Source: Pseudonocardia terrae
Lineage (GTDB): Bacteria; Actinomycetota; Actinomycetes; Mycobacteriales; Pseudonocardiaceae
Direction: 5' to 3'
Assembly (NCBI RefSeq): GCF_021343995.1
Contig: NZ_JAJTTE010000017.1
Location: forward strand, 1 to 64,000
Length of the DNA: 64,000 nt
Positions 25,054-33,716 of this stretch are shown here, piece by piece. The notes beneath the pieces were generated by a model, which was given only the letters and a program-made list of their open reading frames with translations, had not been told where the DNA came from and did no database searches. Both the position numbers and the translations under genes were made by a program. Numbering within the stretch: the first letter of the stretch is position 1; each line of letters begins with the position of its first letter.

Positions 25054-25829
25054 ACCTGCTCGACGACGGCGGGGACCGCCACCAGGAGCCCGCCGGCCGG
25101 CATCGGATCCGGCCGCCCCGCCCGGTCGACGACCACGGCCCCGGCCTCCGCCGCCAGGCAGAGCGCGCCCGCGACGTCCCACTCGTGGTACCCGTCGATC
25201 ACCGCGGCGACCGCCCGGCCCAGCGCCACCTGCGTGATCGCGAGCGCGGTCGAGCCCAGCACGCGCACGCCCGTGTGAGCCGCCGCCGCCCGCTCGGTGA
25301 ACCGGGCCGACGGCGACTCGGCGCAGACCAGCGCACCGACGGCGGTGGTGCGGGTCGCCGCCCGCACCGGCGTGCCGTTCGCCCGCACCCCGCGGCCCCG
25401 CGCCGCCGCGTACATCTGGGCCCGGCTCGGGTCCGCGACGACCCCGACGACCGGCCCGTCGCCGTCGACCAGGCCGAGGCTGTAGGCGCACCAGGGGAAG
25501 CCGGCGACGTAGTTGGCGGTGCCGTCGACGGGGTCGACGATCCAGCGGTAGGCCGAGCCGACGGCCGTCGCGTCGGCGCCGTACTCCTCGCCCACCACGG
25601 GGATGCCGGGGAACTCGGCGGCCAGCACGCGGCGGGTGTGCCGCTCCAGCGTGCGGTCGGTGTCGGTGACCCAGTCGAAGGGATCCGCCTTGGCCTCGGA
25701 CCCGGGCGCGCGGCCGGCGGTCGCGGCGATCACCTCCGCGGCGTCGTTGGCGAGCCGGCCCGCGACCTCGAGGGCGCGGGAGAGCAGCCCGGGGTCCACC
25801 GCGGGCGGGGTACGGGTGAGGACCGTCAT
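25032..25829 (-). CDS. inositol monophosphatase family protein
   Basis: 265 aa. Metal and phosphate site motifs: VVGEEYGAD near residue 71, WIVDPVDGTANYVAGFPW near 94 and YHEWDVAGALCLAAEAG near 210. N-terminus VDPGLLSRALEVAGRLANDAAEVI fits the family. Probable dephosphorylation of inositol phosphate, histidinol phosphate or a related sugar phosphate; the exact substrate is not clear. Divergent from the glycosyltransferase pair (156 bases), which could use inositol-lipid substrates. Confidence 0.88.
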   Translation of the reverse strand: MTVLTRTPPAVDPGLLSRALEVAGRLANDAAEVIAATAGRAPGSEAKADPFDWVTDTDRTLERHTRRVLAAEFPGIPVVGEEYGADATAVGSAYRWIVDPVDGTANYVAGFPWCAYSLGLVDGDGPVVGVVADPSRAQMYAAARGRGVRANGTPVRAATRTTAVGALVCAESPSARFTERAAAAHTGVRVLGSTALAITQVALGRAVAAVIDGYHEWDVAGALCLAAEAGAVVVDRAGRPDPMPAGGLLVAVPAVVEQVYSWWAA

Positions 25830-25985
25830 GGCGACGAGGGTCGGGGAGCGGGGTATCGCCCCGGCGTCCCGCCGGTGACGTCCCGGGGTGGGCCCGCGTG
25901 AACTCTCGCGCTGTTGTCCGGACGTTCCCCCGCAGGTCACGTCGCCGACGGCGGGTGGCGCGGCGGACAGGACAGCTTTCCCGAC

Positions 25986-27137
25986 GTGCGTGTCGCGATC
26001 GTGTCCGAGTGCTTCCTCCCCGTGGTCAACGGCGTCACGAACTCGGTGCTGCGGGTGCTCGAGCACCTGCGCGACGCCGGGCACGACGTCCTCGTCGTCG
26101 CCCCCGGCGCCGACGGGCCGGACTCCCACGACGGCGTCCCGGTCGTGCGGGTGCCGGCGCTGGAGCTCCCGGTCGTGAGCTCGATGCCGGTCGGGGTGCC
26201 CAGCCGGCGGATCGTGAAGGCCCTGCGCGCGTTCCGGCCCGACGTCGTGCACCTGGCCGCGCCGTTCGTCGTCGGGGCGCGGGGGCTGTGGGCGGCCCGC
26301 CGGCTGGGGATCCCGACGGTCGCGGTCTACCAGACCGACGTGGCCGGGTTCGCCTCGTCGTACGGGCTGGGTCTGACTGCCCGCGCCGCCTGGCGCTGGA
26401 CCTGCCGGCTGCACGCGCAGGCCGACCGGACGCTGGCGCCGTCCAGCTGGGCCACGGAGGCATTGCGCGAGCGCGGGGTGCCGCGCGTGCACCAGTGGGC
26501 CCGCGGCGTCGACACCCGGCGGTTCACCCCGGCCCGGCGCTCGGTCGCGGTACGGGAGCGGCTGGCGCCGAACGGCGAGCTGCTGGTCGGCTACGTCGGC
26601 CGGCTCGCCCCGGAGAAGCAGGTGGAACGGCTGGCGGCGCTGCGCGGGATGCCCGGGACCCGGCTCGTGGTGGTCGGCGCCGGTCCCAGCGAGGAGCGGC
26701 TGCGGGCCGCGCTGCCCGGCGCGGCGTTCCTCGGCTTCCGGGGCGGCGACGAGCTGGCCGAGCTCTACGCGTCCCTGGACGTGTTCGTCCACACCGGCCC
26801 CGCCGAGACCTTCTGCCAGGCGGTGCAGGAGGCGCTGGCCTCCGGGCTCCCGGTCGTCGCGCCCGACGCCGGCGGCCCGCGCGACCTCGTCGTGCCCGGC
26901 CGGACCGGCTATCTCGTCCCGCCCCTGCCCGACGACGAGGCGGGCCGGCCCGCCGCCGACGCCGCGCTGCGCGCCGCCGTCGACCGGCTCCGCGACCCGG
27001 GGCTGCGCGCCGAGTTCGGCGCGGCGGCACGTCGCTCGGTCCTGCGCCGCACCTGGTCCACGGTGTGCGACGAGCTCGTCGGCCACTACTGCGAGGTCTC
27101 CGGCCTGTCCGGCTCCGTGCAGAACGAGGCCGCCTGA
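25986..27137 (+). CDS. GT4 glycosyltransferase (MgtA-like alpha-mannosyltransferase)
   Basis: 383 aa from GTG 25986. GT-B fold family 4: N-terminal [20 protein letters not shown], middle [15 protein letters not shown] and [13 protein letters not shown], donor side [16 protein letters not shown], then [17 protein letters not shown] carrying the EX7E motif. Overall resembles GDP-mannose-dependent alpha-mannosyltransferases of actinobacterial lipoglycan synthesis. Ends one base before the start of the next GT4, so the pair is co-translated. Confidence 0.85.
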   Translation: MRVAIVSECFLPVVNGVTNSVLRVLEHLRDAGHDVLVVAPGADGPDSHDGVPVVRVPALELPVVSSMPVGVPSRRIVKALRAFRPDVVHLAAPFVVGARGLWAARRLGIPTVAVYQTDVAGFASSYGLGLTARAAWRWTCRLHAQADRTLAPSSWATEALRERGVPRVHQWARGVDTRRFTPARRSVAVRERLAPNGELLVGYVGRLAPEKQVERLAALRGMPGTRLVVVGAGPSEERLRAALPGAAFLGFRGGDELAELYASLDVFVHTGPAETFCQAVQEALASGLPVVAPDAGGPRDLVVPGRTGYLVPPLPDDEAGRPAADAALRAAVDRLRDPGLRAEFGAAARRSVLRRTWSTVCDELVGHYCEVSGLSGSVQNEAA

Positions 27138-27138
27138 C

Positions 27139-28470
27139 GTGCGGATCGTCCAGCTCGCCAACTTCTACGGGCCGCGCTCGGGCGGCCTGCGCACCGCCCT
27201 CGACGCCCTCGGCACCGGGTACGCCGCCCGCGGTCACGAGGTCGTGCTGGTCGTGCCGGGCCCGCGCGCGGAGGACCGCACGCTGTCGGGCGGCACCCGC
27301 CGGATCACGATGCCGGCGCCGCGGATCCCCGCGACCGGCGGCTACCGGGCCGTCGATCCCTGGCGGGTGCAGCGACTGCTCGAGCGGCTGCGGCCCGACG
27401 CCCTCGAGGTCTCCGACCGGCTCACCCTGCGCGGGCTGGGGGCCTGGGCCGCGCGCCGCGGCATCCCGAGCGTGGTGATCTCGCACGAGCGGCTCGACCG
27501 GCTGCTGCACCAGTTCCTGCTGCCGGAGGGCGCCGCCCGCCGGGTCGCCGACCACGCCAACGCGCGGATGGCCGCCGGCTACGACACGGTCGTCTGCACG
27601 ACGGGGTTCGCCCGGGCGGAGTTCGACCGGATCGCGGTGCGCAACGTCCGGCAGGTCCCGCTCGGCGTGGACCTCGCGACCTTCTCCCCGCTGCGGCACG
27701 ACCCGACGCTGCGGGCCCGGCTGGGCGGCGGTGCCGACGCGCTGCTCGTCCACTGCGGCCGGTTGTCGCCGGAGAAGCACCCGGAGCGCAGCATCGACAC
27801 GGTCGCCGCCCTGCGCGACGCCGGGCACCGGGTCCGGCTGGTCGTCGCGGGCGACGGGCCGCGGCGGGCGGCGCTGGAGCGGCGGGCGGCCGGGCTGCCG
27901 GTGTCGTTCCTCGGGTTCGTGCCGGACCGGGCGCGGCTGGCGACCCTGCTGGCGTCGGCCGACGTCTCGCTCGCCCCCGGGCCGCACGAGACGTTCGGGC
28001 TCTCGGCACTGGAGTCGCTGGCCAGCGGCACGCCCGTGGTGGTGTCGCGGTCCTCCGCGCTGCCCGAGATCGTCGGCGACCCCGGGGCCGAGGACTCGCC
28101 GCAGGACTTCGCCCGCGGCGTCACGACCCACCTCGCGGCCGACGAGGGGGTGCGCCGCAGCACCGCCCGCACCCGCGCCGAGGGTTACGGCTGGCCCGCC
28201 TCGGTGGACCGCATGCTGGCCGCCCTCATCCCTTATCGACCCTCGGGCCGGATCAGGCGAAGGTCCGGGCGAAGGACCGGGCCACGATCCGGGCGGCCTC
28301 GGCGACCGTCGGCGCGGCGTCGACGTCGGGGCCCGGCGGCTCGGTGTAGACGGCGATCACCAGCGGGGCGCGGCCGGGCGGCCAGACGACGGCGACGTCG
28401 TTCACCTCGCCCTGCGCGCCCGCCCCGGTCTTGTCCCCGACCACCCAGTCCGCGGACAGCCCCGCCTTGA
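27139..28470 (+). CDS. GT4 glycosyltransferase with an Arg-rich extension read through the opposing gene
   Basis: 443 aa from GTG 27139. Clear GT4 sequence: RIVQLANFYGPRSGGLRTAL, ISHERLDRLLHQFL, PLGVDLATFSP, HCGRLSPEKHPERSIDTV, GPHETFGLSALESLASGTP with EX7E. Family homology ends near residue 370 (SVDRMLAALIPYR, ~28245). The last ~75 codons are Arg/Pro-rich and are the antisense of the beta-lactamase 3' end. Either the native stop was lost or the tail is tolerated. Acceptor unknown; pairing with the MgtA-like gene suggests cell-envelope glycolipids. Confidence 0.82.
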   Translation: MRIVQLANFYGPRSGGLRTALDALGTGYAARGHEVVLVVPGPRAEDRTLSGGTRRITMPAPRIPATGGYRAVDPWRVQRLLERLRPDALEVSDRLTLRGLGAWAARRGIPSVVISHERLDRLLHQFLLPEGAARRVADHANARMAAGYDTVVCTTGFARAEFDRIAVRNVRQVPLGVDLATFSPLRHDPTLRARLGGGADALLVHCGRLSPEKHPERSIDTVAALRDAGHRVRLVVAGDGPRRAALERRAAGLPVSFLGFVPDRARLATLLASADVSLAPGPHETFGLSALESLASGTPVVVSRSSALPEIVGDPGAEDSPQDFARGVTTHLAADEGVRRSTARTRAEGYGWPASVDRMLAALIPYRPSGRIRRRSGRRTGPRSGRPRRPSARRRRRGPAARCRRRSPAGRGRAARRRRRRSPRPARPPRSCPRPPSPRTAPP

Positions 28471-29155
28471 TGCGGGTCGCGCCGGTCGTGTTGGCCTTCA
28501 GCCAGCCGATCAGGACGTCCCGGTTCTCCGGGGCGAGGCCGTCGTCGAGGGCGAAGAGGCGGATGTTCGCGGCCATCCGCGCAGGGGTGGAGGTGTCCAG
28601 GTCGCCGTCGCGGACGTTGAGCGCGGTCTCGGTGCGGTCCACCCGGCTGATCGGATCGCCCGCGGTGCGCAGGAACGCCGTGACCTGCGCCGGCCCGCCC
28701 AGGACGCCGAGCAGCAGGTTCATGGCGGTGTTGTCGCTGAGCGTGAGGGCGGCGCGGCAGAGGTCGCCGACGGTCATCGACGTGTGCTGCCCCGTCTCCG
28801 GCGAGTTCGCGACGAGGTCGGCCGGGGTGTAGGGCACCTGCCGGTCGAGGATGCCCGGCTCGTCCGGGCGCCGGTGGAGGATCGCGGCGGCGGCCAGCAG
28901 CTTCCCGGTGGAGCACAGGAGGAAGCGCTCGTCCGCGCGGTGGCCGAGGGCGGCGCCGGAGCCGGTGTCCAGCGCGGAGACCCCGAGGCGGCCACCGGAC
29001 CGTCGCTCGAGATCGGCCAGCTCGGCCTGGGCCGGTGCGGGATCGAAGGCGGGTGCGGCCGGTGGGACGGCGCCGTCCGCGCAGCCGGTGGCGAGGGCAC
29101 CCAGGCCGGCCAGCCCGGCGAGCAGGACCGCGCGGCGGGGGAGCGTGACGATCAT
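28253..29155 (-). CDS. class A beta-lactamase, lipoprotein type
   Basis: 300 aa. N-terminus has LPRR, a hydrophobic run and lipobox LATGC, so it is probably a membrane-anchored lipoprotein. All class A motifs are present: CSTGK (active-site SxxK with Cys before Ser), LSDNTAMN (SDN), RTETALN (general-base Glu), and GDKTGAG (KTG). Hydrolyses beta-lactams outside the membrane; the spectrum cannot be read by eye. Convergent with and overlapping the end of the glycosyltransferase gene by 218 bases. Confidence 0.93.
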   Translation of the reverse strand: MIVTLPRRAVLLAGLAGLGALATGCADGAVPPAAPAFDPAPAQAELADLERRSGGRLGVSALDTGSGAALGHRADERFLLCSTGKLLAAAAILHRRPDEPGILDRQVPYTPADLVANSPETGQHTSMTVGDLCRAALTLSDNTAMNLLLGVLGGPAQVTAFLRTAGDPISRVDRTETALNVRDGDLDTSTPARMAANIRLFALDDGLAPENRDVLIGWLKANTTGATRIKAGLSADWVVGDKTGAGAQGEVNDVAVVWPPGRAPLVIAVYTEPPGPDVDAAPTVAEAARIVARSFARTFA

Positions 29156-29242
29156 GTGACGCACGGTAGGACGTCGTGCACCCTCCGTCCTCCGTAGAGT
29201 CACGGATGCCCGGTGCCGTGCTCGCGGGTGAGGCTGCTCGGC

Positions 29243-29818
29243 ATGAACAGGACCGTGGTGGTCGAGCCCACCGGCGAGCACGCGACGATCGACACCGCCC
29301 TGGCCCGCGACGCCGTCGCCGGCCTCCTCGATGCCGACCCGGACGTCCGACGCCGGGTGGCCGAGCTGATCCAGCTCGAGCCGGAGCGCCTCGCGCCGCC
29401 CGTGCTCTACGCGCTGTCGGAGGTGCTGCTCGACCGGGGCCGCCCGGCCGACGCCGCCTTCTGGTTCTACTCCGGCCAGGTCCGTGCCCGCTTCGACGCC
29501 CGCCGGTGCACCGACCCCACCGCCGCGGCGGCCGTCGACGCGCTCGACGAGCGCTTCGGCGGACCCGTCGACCGCTTCGCCTTCACCGACCCCGAGGGGT
29601 TGCGGCGCACGGTGATCCGCGCCGTGGCCTGGGACCGCCGCACCCCGCACGAGTACGACCACCGCTGGATCGCGCTGCACGGGATGAGCGCCTACCTCGG
29701 ATCGGAGGGCCCGCTCTCGGTGCCGGAGGAGGAGTGGGACGCCCTCGCCGCCCGCACCCGCGCCGAGTACCTCGGGGGCCTCCGCACCGCCCTCCGCACC
29801 GTCCCCCACCCCCGCTGA
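29243..29818 (+). CDS. uncharacterised soluble protein
   Basis: 191 aa from ATG 29243; GTGAGG lies upstream. Acidic, helical, with no signal peptide or membrane segment. Features seen: LEPERLAPPVLYALSEVLLDRGRPADAAFWFYSGQ region resembling a single TPR-like hairpin, an Arg/Asp-rich middle, and HEYDHRWIALHGMSAYLG. I do not recognise the family. Divergent from the beta-lactamase (87 bases between starts), followed by a hairpin and a 22-bp repeat array. Confidence 0.6.
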   Translation: MNRTVVVEPTGEHATIDTALARDAVAGLLDADPDVRRRVAELIQLEPERLAPPVLYALSEVLLDRGRPADAAFWFYSGQVRARFDARRCTDPTAAAAVDALDERFGGPVDRFAFTDPEGLRRTVIRAVAWDRRTPHEYDHRWIALHGMSAYLGSEGPLSVPEEEWDALAARTRAEYLGGLRTALRTVPHPR

Positions 29819-29871
29819 CCCCAGAACGCCGACCCGATGACGTCGAAGTCCCGGCTCGCGGCGCCGGACCT

Positions 29872-29912
29872 CCCGACTCGCGGGTGTAGGGGCTGTCGTT
29901 CCGCGAGTCGGG
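29872..29912. terminator. hairpin after the uncharacterised gene, built from the 22-bp repeat
   Basis: CCCGACTCGCGG (29872-29883) and CCGCGAGTCGGG (29901-29912) form a perfect 12-bp stem with a 17-base loop, 53 bases after the stop. The right arm is the first unit of the repeat array, so the hairpin arises from an inverted copy of the same repeat. Confidence 0.6.
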
Positions 29913-30026
29913 ACTTCCTGTTCCGCGAGTCGGGGTGTGTGGGCTTCGCCGAGTCGGGGTGTGGGCTTCCGCGAGTCGGGGTGTGGGCTTCGCCGAGTCG
30001 GGGTGTGGGCTTCGCCGAGTCGGGTC
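29905..30026 (+). repeat. 22-bp intergenic tandem repeat, array A (six copies)
   Basis: GAGTCGGG units begin at 29905, 29927, 29951, 29973, 29995 and 30017, spaced 22, 24, 22, 22 and 22. Consensus GCGAGTCGGGGTGTGGGCTTCC is given here with CCGCG/CGCCG variation at the joint. It lies between the uncharacterised gene and menG. The same repeat occurs at 31033 (inverted) and 49905. Confidence 0.9.
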
Positions 30027-30095
30027 GTCGCCCCCTCGTCGGGTCCTCGTGGCCGACGGGCGGGCCGTCCGGGAGGGGCCGTAGGGTTTCCCGCT

Positions 30096-30788
30096 GTGGG
30101 CAGGGCCGAGCTCGACAAGGACCCGCACGACGTCGCGGCGATGTTCGACGGCGTCGCGCGGCGCTACGACCTCACCAACACCGTCCTGACGGCCGGGCAG
30201 GACCGGCGTTGGCGGCGGCTGACCCGGGAGGCCCTGGAGCTGCAGCCCGGACAGCGGGTGCTGGACCTGGCCGCCGGAACCGCCGTGTCGACGGTCGAGC
30301 TGGCGAAGTCCGGGGCCTGGACCGTCGCGGCCGACTTCTCCCTGGGGATGCTCGAGGCCGGGGCGCAGCGGCCGGTGCCGAAGGTGGCCGCCGACGCGCT
30401 GCACCTGCCCTTCGCCGACGGCGCCTTCGACGCCGTCACCATCAGCTTCGGCCTGCGCAACGTCGCCGACACCGCCGGCGCCCTCGCCGAGCTCGCCCGT
30501 GTCACCAGACCGGGCGGCCGGCTCGTGGTGTGCGAGTTCGGCACCCCGACCTGGACGCCGTACCGGATCGCCTACCAGGACCTCGTGCTGCGCCGCATCC
30601 TCCCGGCCATCGCGCGCCGCGTCTCGTCGAACCCCGAGGCCTACACGTACCTGAGCGACTCGATCCTCGACTGGCACCCGCAGCGCCGGCTCGCGGAGAT
30701 CGTGGCGGGCGCGGGATGGTCCCGCGTGGCCTGGCGCGACCTCGCCGGCGGGGCCGTGGCGCTCCACCGCGCCACCAAGCCGGTCTGA
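30096..30788 (+). CDS. menG: demethylmenaquinone C-methyltransferase
   Basis: 230 aa from GTG 30096. SAM-dependent UbiE/MenG methyltransferase performing the last methylation of menaquinone. Motifs: [19 protein letters not shown] (UbiE signature 1), [17 protein letters not shown] for [41 protein letters not shown], then [13 protein letters not shown] near the C-terminus. Probably transcribed separately from menJ: 472 gene-free bases with repeats lie between. Confidence 0.94.
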   Translation: MGRAELDKDPHDVAAMFDGVARRYDLTNTVLTAGQDRRWRRLTREALELQPGQRVLDLAAGTAVSTVELAKSGAWTVAADFSLGMLEAGAQRPVPKVAADALHLPFADGAFDAVTISFGLRNVADTAGALAELARVTRPGGRLVVCEFGTPTWTPYRIAYQDLVLRRILPAIARRVSSNPEAYTYLSDSILDWHPQRRLAEIVAGAGWSRVAWRDLAGGAVALHRATKPV

Positions 30789-31032
30789 CGGCGACGAACT
30801 CGGGCTGCACCGAAGCGGCGACCGCCCTCCTTGGGCGCGCCACACCCACCCGAGGCGTGGCGCTCTCGCCGGGGCGCGGCACACCGCCTGCCCCGCCGCC
30901 GAGTCCGGCCGCACACCCCTTCCGCCCGCTCACACCCCATCGACGCCCTGTGCGGCTGACCTTCGGGGTGTGCGACGGGGCCTCGGGTGATGTGCCGCGC
31001 CCGTCCGGATGCGCCGACGGAGCTCACAGCGC

Positions 31033-31118
31033 GACTCGCGGGAGCCCACAGCGCGACTCGCGGGAGCCCACAGCGCGACTCGCGGGAGCCCACAGCCCGA
31101 CTCGCGGGTGGCGTAAGT
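31033..31118 (-). repeat. 22-bp intergenic tandem repeat, array B (four copies, inverted)
   Basis: GACTCGCGGGAGCCCACAGC units begin at 31033, 31055, 31077 and 31099, exactly 22 apart; the last is diverged. On the minus strand they read GCGAGTCG...TGTGGGCTCCC, the same family as arrays A and C. It occupies part of the 472-base gap 30789-31260. The rest of that gap holds a CGCCAC/GTGGCG dyad (~30838-30862), the Rex-type sites and no gene that I can see. Confidence 0.88.
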
Positions 31119-31211
31119 GCGACCCGCGGGGGGCCCGGGGCGATCTTCGAGGTGATCACTCCGCAGCTCGCGACCCGTTCGGTCGGGGGTGCCTGGACAT
31201 CGCGCCGGACT

Positions 31212-31229
31212 TCGTGAAACAGTTCACAA
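31212..31229. promoter_or_regulatory. Rex-type operator 1
   Basis: TCGTGAAACAGTTCACAA matches the Rex consensus TTGTGAAnnnnTTCACAA at 13 of 14 fixed positions (C for T at position 2). The inverted repeat GTGAA/TTCAC is perfect. Rex is an NADH-sensing repressor that controls respiratory genes in actinobacteria (established). Followed 23 bases on by a second copy. Confidence 0.75.
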
Positions 31230-31234
31230 GAGCC

Positions 31235-31252
31235 TCGTGAACCAGTTCACAA
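31235..31252. promoter_or_regulatory. Rex-type operator 2, abutting the menJ ribosome site
   Basis: TCGTGAACCAGTTCACAA again matches the Rex consensus with the same single difference. It begins 23 bases after operator 1, about two helical turns, and its last bases run into AAGGAG, the menJ ribosome site. A repressor here would block either the start region or a short-leader transcript. Confidence 0.75.
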
Positions 31253-31260
31253 GGAGCGGA

Positions 31261-32658
31261 ATGCAGGCGCCCGAGCCCACCACCACCGGCGCCGCGGCCT
31301 CGCAGGCCGCGGACGCGCACGGCGCTGCCGGGCGGACGGCGGGAGCAGCAGGAACCACCGGAACCGCACGGACGGCCGACGCGGACGTACTCGTCGTCGG
31401 CGCCGGGCCCGCGGGGTCGACGACCGCGGCCCACCTCGCCCGCGCCGGCCTCGACGTGCTGGTGCTGGAGAAGGCGACCTTCCCCCGCCCCAAGGTCTGC
31501 GGCGACGGCTTCACCCCGCGCGGCATGAAGCAGATCATCGACCTGGGCATCGACTGCTCCGAGGGGAACGGCTGGCTGCACAACCGGGGCCTGCGCGTGG
31601 TGGCCGGCGGGGTGAGCCTCGACCTGTCCTGGCCCACGCTCGCGAACTTCCCCGACTTCGGCGCCGTCCGTCCCCGGCAGGACTTCGACGAGCTGCTGGT
31701 CCGGCACGCGGAGAAGCAGGGCGCCCGGCTGCGCGAGGCCACCACGGTCACCGCCGCGATCACCGACGAGCGCACCGGCCGGGTCGTCGGCGTCGAGGGG
31801 CACGAGGGCCCGGACAAGCGCCCGGTGTCCTACCGCGCCCCGCTGACCCTGGCTTGCGACGGCGTCTCGGCCCGGGTCGCGCTCTCGCTCGGCATCGCGA
31901 AGGACGACCGCAAGCCGCTCGGGGTCGCCGTCCGTCGCTACTACGAGAGCCCCCGCACCCACGACGACCATCTCGAGACCCACCTCGAGATCTGGGACCG
32001 CTCCGACCCGGAGCACCCGCGGCTCCTCCCGGGCTACGGCTGGATCTTCGGGATGGGCGACGGCACGTCCAACGTCGGGCTCGGCGTCCTCGCCACGGAC
32101 CGCAAGGGCGGCTCCTGGGACTACCGGGCGCTGCTGCGGTCCTGGCTGGACGGTCTGCCGGAGGAGTGGGGCTACCGGGAGGACAACGCCGTCGGCGGCA
32201 TCGGTGGCGCCGCCCTGCCGATGGGCTTCAACCGGACCCCGCACTACCGCCCCGGCCTGCTCCTCGTCGGCGACGCCGGCGGCATGGTCAACCCGCTCAA
32301 CGGCGAGGGCATCGCCTACGCGATGGAGTCGGCCACGGTGGCCGCCCGGTGCGCGGTGCAGGCCCTCGCCCGGACCGGCGACTCCCGGGAGGCCGCGCTC
32401 GCCGCCTACCCGCGGGAGATCAGCCGGGCGCTCGGCCGCTACTACCGGTTCGGCACCGTGGCGGCCCGGCTGATCGGCAATCCGACCGTGATGCGGGTGG
32501 CCACGCGGCACGGCCTGCCGCGGCGCTCGGTCATGCAGGCGCTGCTCAACCTGCTCGCCAACCTCTACGACGACCCGACCACCCCGCACCACCGGAAGGA
32601 GGGGGAGTGGAGCGACCGCATGCTCGGCGCGTTGACCCGGCTCACCCCGGCCCTCTGA
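31261..32658 (+). CDS. menJ: menaquinone side-chain (geranylgeranyl-reductase-type) reductase
   Basis: 465 aa from ATG 31261 behind AAGGAG. FAD protein of the geranylgeranyl reductase family: VLVVGAGPAGSTTAAHLARAG near residue 43, the KVCGDGFTPRG motif, VGDAGGMVNPLNGEGIAYAMES for FAD. In mycobacteria MenJ reduces one double bond of the menaquinone prenyl chain and lies beside menG and a prenyl synthase, as here. The N-terminal ~40 residues are Ala/Gly/Thr-rich and disordered. 126 bases before nuoA on the same strand; two Rex-type sites precede it. Confidence 0.88.
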   Translation: MQAPEPTTTGAAASQAADAHGAAGRTAGAAGTTGTARTADADVLVVGAGPAGSTTAAHLARAGLDVLVLEKATFPRPKVCGDGFTPRGMKQIIDLGIDCSEGNGWLHNRGLRVVAGGVSLDLSWPTLANFPDFGAVRPRQDFDELLVRHAEKQGARLREATTVTAAITDERTGRVVGVEGHEGPDKRPVSYRAPLTLACDGVSARVALSLGIAKDDRKPLGVAVRRYYESPRTHDDHLETHLEIWDRSDPEHPRLLPGYGWIFGMGDGTSNVGLGVLATDRKGGSWDYRALLRSWLDGLPEEWGYREDNAVGGIGGAALPMGFNRTPHYRPGLLLVGDAGGMVNPLNGEGIAYAMESATVAARCAVQALARTGDSREAALAAYPREISRALGRYYRFGTVAARLIGNPTVMRVATRHGLPRRSVMQALLNLLANLYDDPTTPHHRKEGEWSDRMLGALTRLTPAL

Positions 32659-32784
32659 GAACCCGGACGAACCGGTAAGGCGGGCCTGACCACCCCGACG
32701 TGACCCCGCACACGTAGGGTCGCCGGACAGGTCACCGACCGCCACGAACAGACCAGTCGGCAGTGCAGACAACGAAGGTGCACG

Positions 32785-33150
32785 ATGCTCGATCCCTATC
32801 TCGCGTTGTTCCTGATGTTCGTCCTCGCGGGTGCGTTCGCGCTGTTCTCGGTGACGGCCGCGCCGTACGTCGGGCCGCGTCGGTACAACCGCGCCAAGCT
32901 GGACTCCTACGAGTGCGGGATCGAGCCCTCGCCCAAGCCGGTGGTGGGCACCGGCCGGATGCCGGTCGCCTACTACATCACGGCGATGCTGTTCATCCTC
33001 TTCGACATCGAGATGGTCTTCCTCTACCCGTTCGCGGTGAACGCGGACGCGCTGGGCCTGTTCGGCCTGGTGGAGATCGTCCTGTTCATCGTCACCGTGG
33101 GGTTCGCGTACGCGTACGTGTGGCGCCGCGGCGGCCTCGACTGGAACTAG
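32785..33150 (+). CDS. nuoA: NADH-quinone oxidoreductase subunit A
   Basis: 121 aa, three membrane helices. Conserved YECGIEP loop, [22 protein letters not shown] helix region with the acidic DIE triplet. First gene of a complete 14-gene complex I operon. ATG follows GAAGGTG. A separate nuo promoter in the 126-base gap after menJ is possible; I see no convincing -35/-10 pair. Confidence 0.96.
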   Translation: MLDPYLALFLMFVLAGAFALFSVTAAPYVGPRRYNRAKLDSYECGIEPSPKPVVGTGRMPVAYYITAMLFILFDIEMVFLYPFAVNADALGLFGLVEIVLFIVTVGFAYAYVWRRGGLDWN

Positions 33151-33160
33151 GGGAACGGGA

Positions 33161-33712
33161 ATGGGACTCGAGGAGCACCTGCCCAGCGGCGTCCTGCTGA
33201 CCAGCGTGGAGAAGCTGGTCAACTGGACCCGGAAGTCGTCGCTGTGGCCCGCCACCTTCGGTCTGGCCTGCTGCGCGATCGAGATGATGACCACCGGTGC
33301 ACCGCGCTACGACCTCGCCCGGTTCGGCATGGAGGTCTTCCGGGCCTCGCCGCGCCAGGCGGACCTGATGATCGTGGCAGGCCGGGTGAGCAACAAGATG
33401 GCGCCGGTCCTGCGGCAGATCTACGACCAGATGCCCGAACCGCGGTGGGTGCTGGCGATGGGCGTCTGTGCCAGCTCCGGCGGGATGTTCAACAACTACG
33501 CGGTCGTGCAGGGCGTCGACCACGTCGTACCCGTCGACATGTACCTCCCCGGCTGCCCCCCGCGACCGGAGATGCTCATGGACGCGATCCTCAAGATCCA
33601 CGCGAAGATCATGGACGAGCCGCTCGGCAGCAGGCGGGCCGCGGAGCTGGCCGCCAGCGGGCACAAGACGGAGCTCATCCCCTCGTCCATCAAGTACGCG
33701 AAGAAGAAGTAG
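33161..33712 (+). CDS. nuoB: NADH-quinone oxidoreductase subunit B
   Basis: 183 aa. Carries the terminal N2 [4Fe-4S] cluster: adjacent cysteines in [11 protein letters not shown], then [11 protein letters not shown] and [33 protein letters not shown] is typical of the quinone-cavity side. Ten bases after nuoA, 4 bases before nuoC. Confidence 0.96.
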   Translation: MGLEEHLPSGVLLTSVEKLVNWTRKSSLWPATFGLACCAIEMMTTGAPRYDLARFGMEVFRASPRQADLMIVAGRVSNKMAPVLRQIYDQMPEPRWVLAMGVCASSGGMFNNYAVVQGVDHVVPVDMYLPGCPPRPEMLMDAILKIHAKIMDEPLGSRRAAELAASGHKTELIPSSIKYAKKK

Positions 33713-33716
33713 TGCG

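Noticed and set aside
21956..31118. CRISPR array
   Set aside because: Neither the 93-bp nor the 22-bp arrays have unique spacers between constant repeats, and no cas genes are present.
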